In this document: positions 17,567-26,719 of the stretch, in pieces
Layout of the letters: each line of letters begins with the position of its first letter
Position numbering within the stretch: the first letter of the stretch is position 1
Assembly: GCF_021354595.1 (NCBI RefSeq)
Contig: NZ_JADWYJ010000001.1
Span: forward strand, 721,446-785,445
Length of the DNA stretch: 64,000 bases
Direction: 5' to 3'
Source: Maribellus sp. CM-23
Lineage (GTDB): Bacteria > Bacteroidota > Bacteroidia > Bacteroidales > Prolixibacteraceae
The notes under the pieces: model-generated
What the model was told of the DNA's origin: nothing
What the model saw: only the letters and a program-made list of their open reading frames with translations
Database searches by the model: none
Made by a program: the position numbers and the translations under genes

Positions 17567-19969
17567 ATGATAAAAAGTTTTTGCTTTGTTCTGATTTTAT
17601 GGCTGACCACCCTTTCCCTGCATGCACAAAATTATGTAAAAATAACCGACAGCAAATCGGGCGCGCCGATTGAAGGTGTTGTACTAATTTCCGACAGTTT
17701 CTCCTCGCAATCAGATGAAAACGGAAAAGCAAGCACGGGCGGTTTTTTACCGGGCGAAAAAATTCTGTTCAAACATTCTTCCTATCTGTCGCTCACTACC
17801 ACCAAAGAAAAGATCAGCAAACAGGGAAACGTGGTGATATTGGTCGAAAACCCGGTGCGGCTTGACGAGGTGGTGGTTTCTGTCAACCGCTGGGCCGAAT
17901 CAAAATCTGAAATCCCGCACTATATTCAAAGCATACAAGCCGAACAAATACAACAATACAACCCGCAAACCTCAGCTGATCTGCTTGGAAATCAAAACGG
18001 CATTTTTATTCAAAAAAGCCAGATGGGCGGCGGAAGCCCGATGATCCGTGGTTTCTCGGCCAACAGCATACTGCTTGTTGTCGATGGGATTCGGATGAAC
18101 AATGCTATTTACCGAAGCGGCAACCTGCACAACATAATCTCGGTGGATGCACAAAGCCTCGAAAGCGCCGAAGTTATTTTTGGCCCCGGCTCAGTCATCT
18201 ACGGAAGCGATGCACTGGGGGGAGTAATGAGTTTCAACACGGTAAATCCGAAGCTTTCCACTACCTCGAAAACCGAATCATCAGGAAAAGTCTTCACCCG
18301 TTACTCGAGTGCCAACATGGAGCAAACCGTTCATGGTACCTACAACGTGGGCGGCGAAAAATGGGGAGCTGTTTTGAGCACCACCTACACCGACTTCGAC
18401 GATCTCCGGATGGGTAGTCAGGGACCGGATGCATACCTTCGTCCCCAATATGTTGCGAACGGCCCGTTCAATGGTTTCGACAGAATTGTGGCAAACGACA
18501 ACGACCAGGTTCAAAAATATACCGGTTACAGCCAGTTCAATGTCCTGGGAAAACTGCGTTACCGGCCGTCGGATCGTTTCGACCTGGTTTTTAGCGCCAA
18601 CCATTCGCGTACCGGCGACATTCCGCGCTACGACCGGCTGATTGAATACAAGAACGACCGGCTGGCTTACGCCGAATGGTATTACGGCCCGCAAATCTGG
18701 ACAATGGCTTCGGCCCGCGCACAATACACTGCTCCACACTTTCTCTTCGACCGCATTAGCCTGCAAGTGGGCTTTCAGGACTATACAGAAAGCCGCAACG
18801 ACCGGAAACTGAACAACGAAAACAGAAGAAGCCGGGAAGAAAACGTAAAGGTTCTTTCTTTTAACCTCGACTTTGGAAAAGATTTTGACGAAAAGGCCGA
18901 ACTGTTCTACGGGCTGGAAACTTACCTCAACAATGTCGGCTCAAACGGAATATCCAAAAACCTGCTTTCCGGTGAAAAAGAAGACATTGCCCCCCGCTAC
19001 CCCGATGGCTCGACATACAACAGCTTTGCAGCGTATTCTTCATTCAAATACAACGTGAGCCCGAAGTTTATTTTCCAGGTGGGCGCGCGTTTTACCTACA
19101 CACAGCTCGAGGGAGTTTTTGACAAACAGTATTACAGCTTTCCGTTCGACGGGTTTGACATGGACAACTCGGCTTTTAACGGCAACCTGGGAGTTGTCTG
19201 GCACCCAACGAAAGAGTGGCAGATCAACTTGCACGGTTCTACGGGGTTCCGCTCCCCCAACATCGACGACATCGCCAAAGTGTTTGACTCCGAACCGGGC
19301 AACGTGGTGGTGCCCAACCCCGATCTAAAGCCCGAATATGCCCGAAACCTGGAGATCAACGTTCTCCGGAACATACACGACCATGCCAAGTTCGAAATCA
19401 CCGGTTTTTACAGCTGGCTGAAAGACGCCATGGTACGGCGGGATTTCTCGCTGAACGGGCAAGACTATATCATGTACGACGGGGAGTTGAGCAAAGTGGA
19501 AGCACTGGTAAATGCTGAATCCGCCAAGATTTACGGGCTAAACCTGAACCTGGAAGTACTGTTTGGCAACAACTGGCGTACCCGCCACGACATCAGCCTT
19601 ACCCGTGGAGAAGATTCAGATGGTTTTCCGATGCGCCACGTGCCGCCTACATTTGGCTCGTCGCACCTTGTTTTTGAAAATCAACTGTGGTATGTCGACC
19701 TGTACCTCAACTACAACGGAAAGCTCGACTACAACGATCTGGCGCCCGACGAAAAAGACAAGCCGCACCTGTACCTGCCGGATGAAAACGGCAATCCGCA
19801 CTTGCCCTCTTGGTGGACACTCAACCTGAAGTCGAATTACAGGATCCACCCCAAAATCACGCTTAGCGCGGGCGTGGAAAACATCTTCGACAAACGTTAC
19901 CGGCCATACTCTTCTGGAATTGTAGCACCCGGAGTAAATTTCATGTTCTCGGCCTTATTCAAAATATAA
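17567..19969 (+). CDS. TonB-dependent outer-membrane receptor, haem/haemoglobin-receptor-like
   Basis: 800 residues. Signal peptide (LSLHAQ), a short CarboxypepD-like N-terminal domain (about 22-95), a plug domain with MIRGFSANSILLVVDGIRMN and GPGSVIYGSDALGGVMSF, and a 22-strand-type barrel ending in VNFMFSALFKI. The plug wording (YRSGNLHNIISVD) is close to haem/haemoglobin receptors, so haem or another iron complex is a likely ligand, though this is family resemblance only. No SusD partner is adjacent. Own promoter and a terminator downstream. Confidence 0.9.
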   Translation: MIKSFCFVLILWLTTLSLHAQNYVKITDSKSGAPIEGVVLISDSFSSQSDENGKASTGGFLPGEKILFKHSSYLSLTTTKEKISKQGNVVILVENPVRLDEVVVSVNRWAESKSEIPHYIQSIQAEQIQQYNPQTSADLLGNQNGIFIQKSQMGGGSPMIRGFSANSILLVVDGIRMNNAIYRSGNLHNIISVDAQSLESAEVIFGPGSVIYGSDALGGVMSFNTVNPKLSTTSKTESSGKVFTRYSSANMEQTVHGTYNVGGEKWGAVLSTTYTDFDDLRMGSQGPDAYLRPQYVANGPFNGFDRIVANDNDQVQKYTGYSQFNVLGKLRYRPSDRFDLVFSANHSRTGDIPRYDRLIEYKNDRLAYAEWYYGPQIWTMASARAQYTAPHFLFDRISLQVGFQDYTESRNDRKLNNENRRSREENVKVLSFNLDFGKDFDEKAELFYGLETYLNNVGSNGISKNLLSGEKEDIAPRYPDGSTYNSFAAYSSFKYNVSPKFIFQVGARFTYTQLEGVFDKQYYSFPFDGFDMDNSAFNGNLGVVWHPTKEWQINLHGSTGFRSPNIDDIAKVFDSEPGNVVVPNPDLKPEYARNLEINVLRNIHDHAKFEITGFYSWLKDAMVRRDFSLNGQDYIMYDGELSKVEALVNAESAKIYGLNLNLEVLFGNNWRTRHDISLTRGEDSDGFPMRHVPPTFGSSHLVFENQLWYVDLYLNYNGKLDYNDLAPDEKDKPHLYLPDENGNPHLPSWWTLNLKSNYRIHPKITLSAGVENIFDKRYRPYSSGIVAPGVNFMFSALFKI

Positions 19970-20145
19970 ATGAAGACGCATATTCGCAGACTATGAGTCA
20001 GTTATTGAATTTTCAATATCAGATCAATCAAAATAATCGATTTTATCTAATACTAAAAAAATTCATTTGCCGTTTCTAAAGCAGGAAGGCAGAAAATCAT
20101 TGAGATTTTTTAATTTATTTAATTCGGTATTGCCTTCAAAGCCTT

Positions 20146-20174
20146 AAGAGGGGTGCTTGCATCCCTCTTTTTTT
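20146..20174 (+). terminator. rho-independent terminator after the TonB receptor
   Basis: AAGAGGGGTGC / GCATCCCTCTTT stem followed by a T-run. Confidence 0.75.
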
Positions 20175-20227
20175 TAGCCCCTTACCAAAAGAAAGGCGCA
20201 GTTAGCTCGGTACAAAATCTTTGGGTG

Positions 20228-20303
20228 CTTTGTGTCTTTTTTGCGCAACTTTGTGTTATAACAACAAAAATCGTGACACAGAGAACCGCAAAGAAAACAC
20301 AAG
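20228..20303. repeat. degenerate palindromic intergenic repeat
   Basis: The left arm, starting CTTTGTGTCTTTTTTGCGC, and the reverse complement of the right arm, starting CTTGTGTTTTCTTTGCGG, align over about 31 bases with scattered mismatches. Arms of this CTTTGTG...TTTGCGG wording are familiar as dispersed elements in Bacteroidota; family identity was not tested. Confidence 0.6.
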
Positions 20304-20384
20304 GGCATTCACCAAAAACAGCCGTACTCATTCTCGTTTCATTCAGGCAAACATTCAATTTTCAGAAATACCTATTTTTATGGG

Positions 20385-21020
20385 ATGAAGAAAATCAAAG
20401 ATGAAGCAGAGTTTCTGGTTCTTTGCGATTGGTGTACCGAGCAGGAATCCGGTCTGGATACCGTAATCCGGGAATACGGTTATCCTCCGTTTTGGCACCG
20501 CGAGCCCAATTTTGCCACGCTGGTACTTACCATTCTGGAGCAACAGGTTTCGCTGGCTTCGGCAAAAGCGGCGTTTGTTCGCCTGCAGGAACGAGTGGGA
20601 GAAATAACACCAGAAAATATTCTGAAATTGAGCGACGAAGAGCTGCGTTCCTGTTATTTCAGCCGGCAAAAAACTGTTTACACCCGTCTGCTGGCCCGCG
20701 AAATTGTGGACAGAAAACTTGATCTCGATGCGCTAAACCAACTCCCCGAAGAAAACATCCGCGAAAGCTTGCTCCGTTTGAAAGGAATCGGACACTGGAC
20801 CGTTGATATGTATGTGCTGATGAGCTTGCACTTCTCTGATATTTTTCCGCCCGGCGACCTGGCTACCATCAAGGCGGTGTACGAACTAAAACTTGTTCCG
20901 CCGGAAGCTTCAAAAGAAGAGATCATCCGCTACATGGAGAAATTTGCCCCTTACCGTTCGATGGCTACCTACATTTTATGGCATTCCTACATTCAACGGC
21001 GCCGATTAACACTGGAATAA
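20385..21020 (+). CDS. AlkA-like DNA-3-methyladenine glycosylase (HhH-GPD)
   Basis: 211 residues, the compact form without the N-terminal AlkA domain. The helix-hairpin-helix RLKGIGHWTVDMY is at 131-143 and the catalytic Asp is D158 in PPGDLA, the spacing expected for the superfamily. Substrate-pocket entry LEQQVSLASAKA at about 51-61. It removes alkylated bases in base-excision repair. Stands 55 bases before the cyclophilin lipoprotein gene on the same strand; no functional link seen. Confidence 0.92.
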   Translation: MKKIKDEAEFLVLCDWCTEQESGLDTVIREYGYPPFWHREPNFATLVLTILEQQVSLASAKAAFVRLQERVGEITPENILKLSDEELRSCYFSRQKTVYTRLLAREIVDRKLDLDALNQLPEENIRESLLRLKGIGHWTVDMYVLMSLHFSDIFPPGDLATIKAVYELKLVPPEASKEEIIRYMEKFAPYRSMATYILWHSYIQRRRLTLE

Positions 21021-21075
21021 ACAGTTTTGCTTAACCGCTAAAATTCGTAGCTTTGAGAATTAACAAGCAAAAAAC

Positions 21076-21900
21076 ATGGCTCATCCAAAATACTTTCTAT
21101 TTCTGTTTATATTGATTTACGCCTGTACTTCTTCCCCTAAAAAAACACCCGAAGCGCAACCCGTCCGAGTTGAATTAAGCACCGATAAGGGAAATGTGCT
21201 GCTCGAATTATCGAACGCAACTCCCCTGCACCGCGACAGCTTTGTAAAGCTCGTGAAAGAAGGATATTTCGACGGGATGCTGTTTCACCGGGTCGTTAGC
21301 GGTTTTGGGATTCAAACAGGAGACCCCGACAGCAAAAATGCCAAAGCAGGGAAAGCGCTTGGAGACGGAGGCCCTGATTATACCATTCCGGCAGAAATAA
21401 ATACGGAGCTTTTCCATAAACGCGGAGCCATACTTGCTGCCCGCGATAACAATCCCGACCGTGCCTCATCGGGTTCGCAGTTCTTTATTGTTCAGGGAAA
21501 AGTTCAAACCGACAGTACGCTAGAGCGAGCCGAAAAAAGAATCAACGAATGGCTGGCAGCGCATTATTTTGTAAACAATCCGGGCAACAAAGCCCTTCGC
21601 GATTCGCTGGAGCTGGCTTTGCAGGAAGAAAACGAAGAAGCGAACCGAAAATGGTCGGACAGCATACAGTCGGGCAGTAAAAATTATACCAATTTCGAAA
21701 GATACTCGATCCCGGAACCTCACCGCGAAGTATACAAAACCATTGGAGGTGCCCCTCATTTGGATCAGAATTATACAGTTTTTGGAGAAGTTATTGACGG
21801 CATGAATGTGGTGGATTCGATTGCCGCCCTGCCTGTTGATTCACTCAGCCGGCCATTCAGCGACATACGAGTTGTTGCTGCCAGTATTATTGAACCATGA
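21076..21900 (+). CDS. cyclophilin-type peptidyl-prolyl isomerase lipoprotein
   Basis: 274 residues. Lipobox IYAC puts the lipidated Cys at residue 17. Cyclophilin motifs are split: FHRVVSGFGIQTGDP and SSGSQFFIVQG in the first half, YTVFGEVIDGMNVVDSIA at the end, with a charged insertion of about 80 residues (roughly 145-225) between them. The isomerase should work on folding proteins in the periplasm. Its stop overlaps the start of the next gene (ATGA), so the two are co-translated. Confidence 0.9.
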   Translation: MAHPKYFLFLFILIYACTSSPKKTPEAQPVRVELSTDKGNVLLELSNATPLHRDSFVKLVKEGYFDGMLFHRVVSGFGIQTGDPDSKNAKAGKALGDGGPDYTIPAEINTELFHKRGAILAARDNNPDRASSGSQFFIVQGKVQTDSTLERAEKRINEWLAAHYFVNNPGNKALRDSLELALQEENEEANRKWSDSIQSGSKNYTNFERYSIPEPHREVYKTIGGAPHLDQNYTVFGEVIDGMNVVDSIAALPVDSLSRPFSDIRVVAASIIEP

Positions 21901-22370
21901 AGATTGACAACAAAATATCGCACTTTTTAACCGGCCCGTATATTTTCTTTGGCTTTCTTTTTATACCCCTGCTTTTGATGGGCTTGCTTGAGCATCATCC
22001 AATTATGGCCGGAGTTAGTTCGCTTGCCATAGCTTATTTGTTTGCCACCTATTCGGGAGTGGAAATAGACACCGAAACAAAGAAATTCAGGAACTACAAC
22101 AAACAATTCGGGCTGTTTAAAACCGGGCGCTGGCGCTCGCTCGACGATTACATTGGCGTAACACTTGTTCCCATACGAAAAGTTTACCGCATGTACAGCC
22201 GCTCCAATAGAAGCAACACTTCCCATAAAACCGAATACCGGATCTACCTGGTGAACCAGGCCAAACGCCCGGCCATTCCCATAAAAAAATGCAAAACACA
22301 GGATGAAGGATACAAATGCCTTGATGAATTTGCTATCTGGCTGCACAAACCGGTTTATTCTCCGAAGTAA
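21897..22370 (+). CDS. membrane protein of unknown function, PH-like C-terminal region
   Basis: 157 residues with two adjacent membrane helices (about 15-35 and 40-58) and a soluble C-terminal part (VEIDTETKKFRNYNKQFGLF, W-R-S-L-D-D-Y) that looks like the small beta-rich domains following two helices in DUF-type bacterial PH proteins. The function is unknown. Coupled to the cyclophilin lipoprotein by a 4-base overlap. Confidence 0.65.
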   Translation: MKIDNKISHFLTGPYIFFGFLFIPLLLMGLLEHHPIMAGVSSLAIAYLFATYSGVEIDTETKKFRNYNKQFGLFKTGRWRSLDDYIGVTLVPIRKVYRMYSRSNRSNTSHKTEYRIYLVNQAKRPAIPIKKCKTQDEGYKCLDEFAIWLHKPVYSPK

Positions 22371-22413
22371 AAACAGTATCCGCCCCGCTTAAACATCTCT
22401 CCCTCCCCAACCG

Positions 22414-22445
22414 TTTATTCTGGCAGATAAATCGTACTATATTCG
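22414..22445 (+). promoter_or_regulatory. promoter for the second TonB receptor
   Basis: TTTA (22414-22417), 20-base spacer, then TATATTCG (22438-22445): one mismatch in each element of TTTG/TAnnTTTG, with correct spacing. Confidence 0.5.
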
Positions 22446-22514
22446 TGATCGTAAAAATAAATGATCCTTACTTTCCGTTTTTTAGTTATTCCGTTCAGTA
22501 AAAAATTTAGATTC

Positions 22515-25169
22515 ATGAAGATAACCGGCCTTTTACTCGTCCTCGTCTTGCTGTCAACCACCGCTTTTGCCCAATCCAAAAAACGCGACAAGGTAAAACG
22601 CAAGTACCGCAGCACCGAAGCGGTTACCAATGAAATGCCTTCGGTTTTTATCCGGGGATCGGTGTACGACGAAGGCTACAATGCACTGCCGGGCGCCACC
22701 GTGACCATCGACGGAACGGCAAAGGGCGTAAATACCAACGAAGACGGGGAATACCTGATTACCGGGCTGGTTGAAGGCCGCACGCGTGTGCGAGTCTCGT
22801 TTATCGGCTACAAAACCCACACGGCCGACATTATTTTGCGTAAGGGACAAAACGTAAAAAACGTGATGCTACCGCTCGACAACATTCACCTCGAACCAAT
22901 TTTGGTGAACTCACAAAAACGCGAACAGCAAATACTGGATGTTCCAACGGCCATTAGTTCCGTAAGCGCCCAAACCATGGAACAGTCGAATATTACGGAC
23001 CTTAGTTTGATGAGCGAATTTGTTCCCGGTTTGTACATTCGGGAACAGGGCGCCAACCGGCCAAGCTTTGTTATTCGCGGCCTCACCAGCGACGAAGTAA
23101 GCCCCAGTGCGCAGCCGCGTGTTTCGGTGTATTTCAACAATGTCCCGATCAACAGGGCAAGCGGGGCCTCGCTCGAATTGTATGACATGGACCGCGTGGA
23201 AGTTTTAAAGGGCCCGCAGAACACCCTGTTTGGCAGAAGTGCCCAGGCCGGAGCCGTGCATTATATCAGCAAAATGCCCACCGGAGAATTCAATGGAAGT
23301 CTGACTGCGGGATACGGAGAATTCGGACAAAAAGAAGTGCGTGGCTTTGTAAACCTGCCCATTATAAAAGACAAACTGGCAGTGCGGGCAGCGGGTATTT
23401 ACAACTACCGCGACGGCTATATTGAAAATACTTTTGGCGGCGACCTGATGGGAAAAAACACCTACGGCGGACGTTTCTCGGTGCGCTTTAAACCGGCGTG
23501 GAACCACAAATTCGACCTGGTGGTGAATTACCAGAAAGACGATACTCCGGGAATTGCCTTTATGCCCGACAGTCTGGCCAACACCAACGGCACGACCGGA
23601 ATCTTTAGCGGCGTAGCCTCGCACGAACAGGGAACCAACCTGGGAACCGGGAAAGAAGTCTTTGACGCCACACTGAATTACCGCCTCTACATGAGCGAGC
23701 ACAATTACTGGACGTCCATTACTTCGTACCGCACCAACGATGCTTCGGCACGCTGGGACGGCGACGGAACGGCATCAGCAGCCATCGATATGGCAGAAAA
23801 TTCGAGTGCCAGCCAGTTTTACCAGGAGATTAGGGGAAATTTCTCGCAAAACAGCCGGTTAAACGGAGTGCTGGGCGGAAGTTACTGGCGCGAAACGGCC
23901 GACCAGACTTACTGGTTTTCGCCCAACGAGCAACAACTGGCCAATCTTATGCTTTCCAGTCCGCCCATGCCTTTGGTTGACAACAACGGACAACCGATAT
24001 CGATCCCAGTCATTCCTGTGGGATACGACTCCATAAACAACGTTCCCATTTATGTTGATCTCCCCACCAACCACCAGGAAGAAAACTACAGCAAGGCAAC
24101 CAATTCAGCCCTCGAAGGTTTTATCGATGTGAACTACCAGCTAAGCCGGAAGTTTTTTGTTTCGGGTGGTGCGCGTATTGTTTACGATCGTTATAAATTA
24201 AATTATCAATCTGAATTTACAGGTGGCTCTGAGTCTGTTCTGGATGGAATATTAAGCAATGCGCAAGAAAGCTATATCAGTAAATCCCCCAACTTATTTT
24301 TTAAGCCAATACCAGAGCAGGAGCTCAGCAAAAGCACCTTATCGTTTACCTACCACGGGGGTTTGAAATACCGTTTTAACGAATACGGAAATCTTTTTGC
24401 CAATTATTCGCGCGGGCGCCGCCCCAACGTATTGCAGTTTACCTCCACCGGCGAAAAACAGGTACTGGATGCCGAAACACTGGACAATTTTGAAGCAGGT
24501 TTTAAGGCTGCTTTCTTCGATCGCATTTTTGTGGACGTAACCGCCTTTTACCAACTCTACAAAAACTTTCAAACCCGTGCCTGGGTGGCTGATGCATCTA
24601 CAGGGGAGTTTAATTACATCTCGAAAGACGGAGGACAGGCAACTTCGTACGGGGCGGAAGCCAATCTTCGCGTAGCCGTTATTGAACAGCTTCACTTGTT
24701 TGCCAATTATGCGTGGCTAAAGACTGAATTCGACTCCACCGATGTGGACGGACAAACCCAGCAATACGCCGGCAATGTGTTTAGCCTCGCGCCCGAACAC
24801 AGCCTCAACGTTGGATTTCATGCGCGGGTGAACATCACGCCCACCATTCAGCTTTTTGTAACGCCATCGTATGCCTGGAAATCGCACATGTACTTCGAAG
24901 ATGCCAACACCCCGGGGCTTGAACAGGATGCTTACGGTTTACTGAACATCAACGGAGGCCTGGCACTGAACGATCCCAACCTGGTGCTATCGGTTTGGGC
25001 CAGCAATGTATTGGATGAACAATACATTACCAGCGCCGGAAACACGGGAAGCTTGTTTGGAGTGCCCACTTTTGTTCCCGGGCCGCCCCGAATGGTAGGA
25101 ACCAAACTTACGTGGAATTTCACCAAAAAACCAAGACCCTATTTTAAAAGGAGCAAGCGGAACAGGTAA
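22515..25169 (+). CDS. TonB-dependent outer-membrane receptor
   Basis: About 884 residues from ATG 22515 (MKITGLLLVLVLLS, cut after TAFAQ); an 18-residue upstream extension is unlikely. A CarboxypepD_reg-like domain (about 48-130; GSVYDEGYNALPGATV, SFIGYKTH) precedes the plug (SFVIRGLTSDEV, GPQNTLFGRSAQAGAVHYIS) and the barrel, whose late strands (SRGRRPNVLQF, LDAETLDNFEAGFKA) are typical of iron-complex receptors. No SusD gene follows, so a metal-chelate or small ligand is more likely than a glycan. A stretch near 24180-24310 is noticeably more AT-rich than its surroundings. Confidence 0.9.
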   Translation: MKITGLLLVLVLLSTTAFAQSKKRDKVKRKYRSTEAVTNEMPSVFIRGSVYDEGYNALPGATVTIDGTAKGVNTNEDGEYLITGLVEGRTRVRVSFIGYKTHTADIILRKGQNVKNVMLPLDNIHLEPILVNSQKREQQILDVPTAISSVSAQTMEQSNITDLSLMSEFVPGLYIREQGANRPSFVIRGLTSDEVSPSAQPRVSVYFNNVPINRASGASLELYDMDRVEVLKGPQNTLFGRSAQAGAVHYISKMPTGEFNGSLTAGYGEFGQKEVRGFVNLPIIKDKLAVRAAGIYNYRDGYIENTFGGDLMGKNTYGGRFSVRFKPAWNHKFDLVVNYQKDDTPGIAFMPDSLANTNGTTGIFSGVASHEQGTNLGTGKEVFDATLNYRLYMSEHNYWTSITSYRTNDASARWDGDGTASAAIDMAENSSASQFYQEIRGNFSQNSRLNGVLGGSYWRETADQTYWFSPNEQQLANLMLSSPPMPLVDNNGQPISIPVIPVGYDSINNVPIYVDLPTNHQEENYSKATNSALEGFIDVNYQLSRKFFVSGGARIVYDRYKLNYQSEFTGGSESVLDGILSNAQESYISKSPNLFFKPIPEQELSKSTLSFTYHGGLKYRFNEYGNLFANYSRGRRPNVLQFTSTGEKQVLDAETLDNFEAGFKAAFFDRIFVDVTAFYQLYKNFQTRAWVADASTGEFNYISKDGGQATSYGAEANLRVAVIEQLHLFANYAWLKTEFDSTDVDGQTQQYAGNVFSLAPEHSLNVGFHARVNITPTIQLFVTPSYAWKSHMYFEDANTPGLEQDAYGLLNINGGLALNDPNLVLSVWASNVLDEQYITSAGNTGSLFGVPTFVPGPPRMVGTKLTWNFTKKPRPYFKRSKRNR

Positions 25170-25504
25170 GGAAAAACAGCGAAAAGAATTCAATAGCATG
25201 AGTCTTTTGGAGTCTGCTTCTTTTTAACTTAGCTCGGCTTACTTTACGTGACTTACTCCTCTAACTCGTGATGTCTTTTTTCGGCATGCTTAAGCATTAT
25301 TGAACAATGCAGTGAGGTCTCTGTCCATTCCTCCGTCGTCTTTTAACTCCCCCGGAAACATCATTCGAAAGCCCCTAAAAACGATGACATCACACGAAGC
25401 CTCAAAAACACGAAAAAAACATTGTGAAATATTATGTTTACCACTCTAAATATTATATTTGCCGGCTTTAATTCAAAAGAAAACATACGTTTAACGAATT
25501 CCTT
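25170..25504. other. intergenic region, promoter of the secreted-protein gene
   Basis: 335 bases without a gene. It contains a separated 8-bp inverted pair GTGATGTC (25268-25275) / GACATCAC (25386-25393), a small palindrome TGCTTAAGCA, and an exact -7 box at 25454-25461. No terminator with a T-run was seen after the TonB receptor. Confidence 0.4.
25454..25461 (+). promoter_or_regulatory. -7 promoter box TATATTTG
   Basis: Exact match to TAnnTTTG, 43 bases before the ATG at 25505; no clear -33 TTTG at the right distance. Confidence 0.5.
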
Positions 25505-26323
25505 ATGAAAAAATCTTTTTTACTTTCAATTGTATTTTACCTAGCTTTTGCAGGCGTGACTTTTGCTCAGTCTAACAAAGTTGGAACCGGCTCAAATTTC
25601 TATAACTCCTTTTTTACCAAATCTCTTGCAATTTCGTCGTCAACCGGCCCAAGCGCCTTGGTTTATGTTGATTATTCGTTCAGTGATGATGGTGTTGTAT
25701 TGGCACTCAACAACAAAGGTTATACGGTTACTGTAGCAACAAGCTGGAGTGATTTTAACACAAAGCTTGCCGCCGGAACTGATTTGGCCGTTGCATTTGC
25801 CCAAAACAACTCGGCTTCAGGAAGTTTAAACCTTACTACTGTTCAAAACTATATTACAGGGGGAGGAAAAATGATTTTTGCCTCATGGGCAACAGGTGCC
25901 GACCAAGCTTATGCAAATCTGTTTGAAGCTGAGTTTACAGGCAATACCAATTTGAATAACGTTACTGTTAGCAATCCTCTCATAGCAAATGAGCTCACAA
26001 CCAACCCATATGCGCTTTCAAATCCAGGTTGGACCATCTTCTCCACCGGCCTTGCTCCGATTGGGAATGGGATTGTAGCCGCTACCTTTGAAAATGACGA
26101 AGCAGCGATCATTATTGGGAACAACGGGAATACCATTATGTTAGGCTATCTATCAGACACGCCAGCAGGAGATGCCAACAACAGGGCAAACGTTTTCGCC
26201 AGTGTCCTTAACGGAATGTCAGCCCCTCTTACCGTTCCTGTTTCCATGTTTTCTATCATTTTGGTATTCATGTTAATTGCCCTCAGTGTAGTCATTACAA
26301 AACGAAAAGCAATTTTTTCATAA
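25505..26323 (+). CDS. secreted protein with C-terminal sorting-type tail
   Basis: 272 residues. Signal peptide (AGVTFAQ), then an alpha/beta domain (about 50-235) with DYSFSDDGVVLALNNKGY and YITGGGKMIFASWAT, suggestive of a glutamine-amidotransferase- or flavodoxin-like fold. The tail has the tripartite layout of exosortase/IPTL-type signals: VPVSMFS motif, hydrophobic helix, then TKRKAIFS. A second protein with a similar tail is at 39816. No sorting enzyme is in the window. Function otherwise unknown; single gene followed by a terminator. Confidence 0.75.
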   Translation: MKKSFLLSIVFYLAFAGVTFAQSNKVGTGSNFYNSFFTKSLAISSSTGPSALVYVDYSFSDDGVVLALNNKGYTVTVATSWSDFNTKLAAGTDLAVAFAQNNSASGSLNLTTVQNYITGGGKMIFASWATGADQAYANLFEAEFTGNTNLNNVTVSNPLIANELTTNPYALSNPGWTIFSTGLAPIGNGIVAATFENDEAAIIIGNNGNTIMLGYLSDTPAGDANNRANVFASVLNGMSAPLTVPVSMFSIILVFMLIALSVVITKRKAIFS

Positions 26324-26397
26324 ACAACTCAAAATAACATTATAACTCGTCAGAAATAAACGTTACAGATTGTTCCTGACTAATTTAGCAGATATAC

Positions 26398-26436
26398 AAG
26401 GCTACCTAAAAGCAAAACTTACAGGTAGCCTTTTCT
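26398..26436 (+). terminator. rho-independent terminator
   Basis: AAGGCTACCT / AGGTAGCCTT stem followed by TTCTTTT, after the secreted-protein gene. The rest of 26324-26719 has only the minus-strand terminator described next. Confidence 0.75.
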
Positions 26437-26577
26437 TTTGCATAACACGTCAACCAATGCCGGGATCATAAGGTTATGATAAAAGCGTCAAACAGTGAGT
26501 GCTTACAGATCAGAAGAGGGCCTCCATTCTACGGCAATACGTCAAAAACCAACACATCACCTGCTATTTTCAAGCAT

Positions 26578-26603
26578 AAAAAAAGCCCGTAGAACCGGGC
26601 TTT
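26578..26603 (-). terminator. terminator of the BlaI-M56 operon
   Basis: AAGCCCG (26583-26589) / CGGGCTT (26596-26602) with an A-run on the left, which is a T-run on the minus strand. It lies about 120 bases after the stop of the large M56 gene. Confidence 0.65.
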
Positions 26604-26719
26604 CTGTCAAACTTAATTTTCCAACTTATGACAAATCTCTATTTGCCCATAAGATCTTCAGTATTTTTATGCTTTCCAATAACTAGCTATCGGGGAAGCA
26701 TTTCTTCAAAGCTTTACCT

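Larger units (their letters stand above)
19970..20384. other. intergenic region with terminator and palindromic element
   Basis: 415 bases holding a terminator (20146-20174) and a degenerate inverted repeat (20228-20303). A short plus-strand open frame here reads through the repeat and is not a convincing gene. Confidence 0.6.

Noticed and set aside
20153..20404. Small frame after the TonB receptor
   Set aside because: It lies inside a terminator and a palindromic repeat; the encoded sequence is the repeat.
25268..25393. 8-bp inverted pair GTGATGTC/GACATCAC before the secreted-protein gene
   Set aside because: Only 8 bases with a gap of about 110; expected by chance often enough that no element can be claimed.
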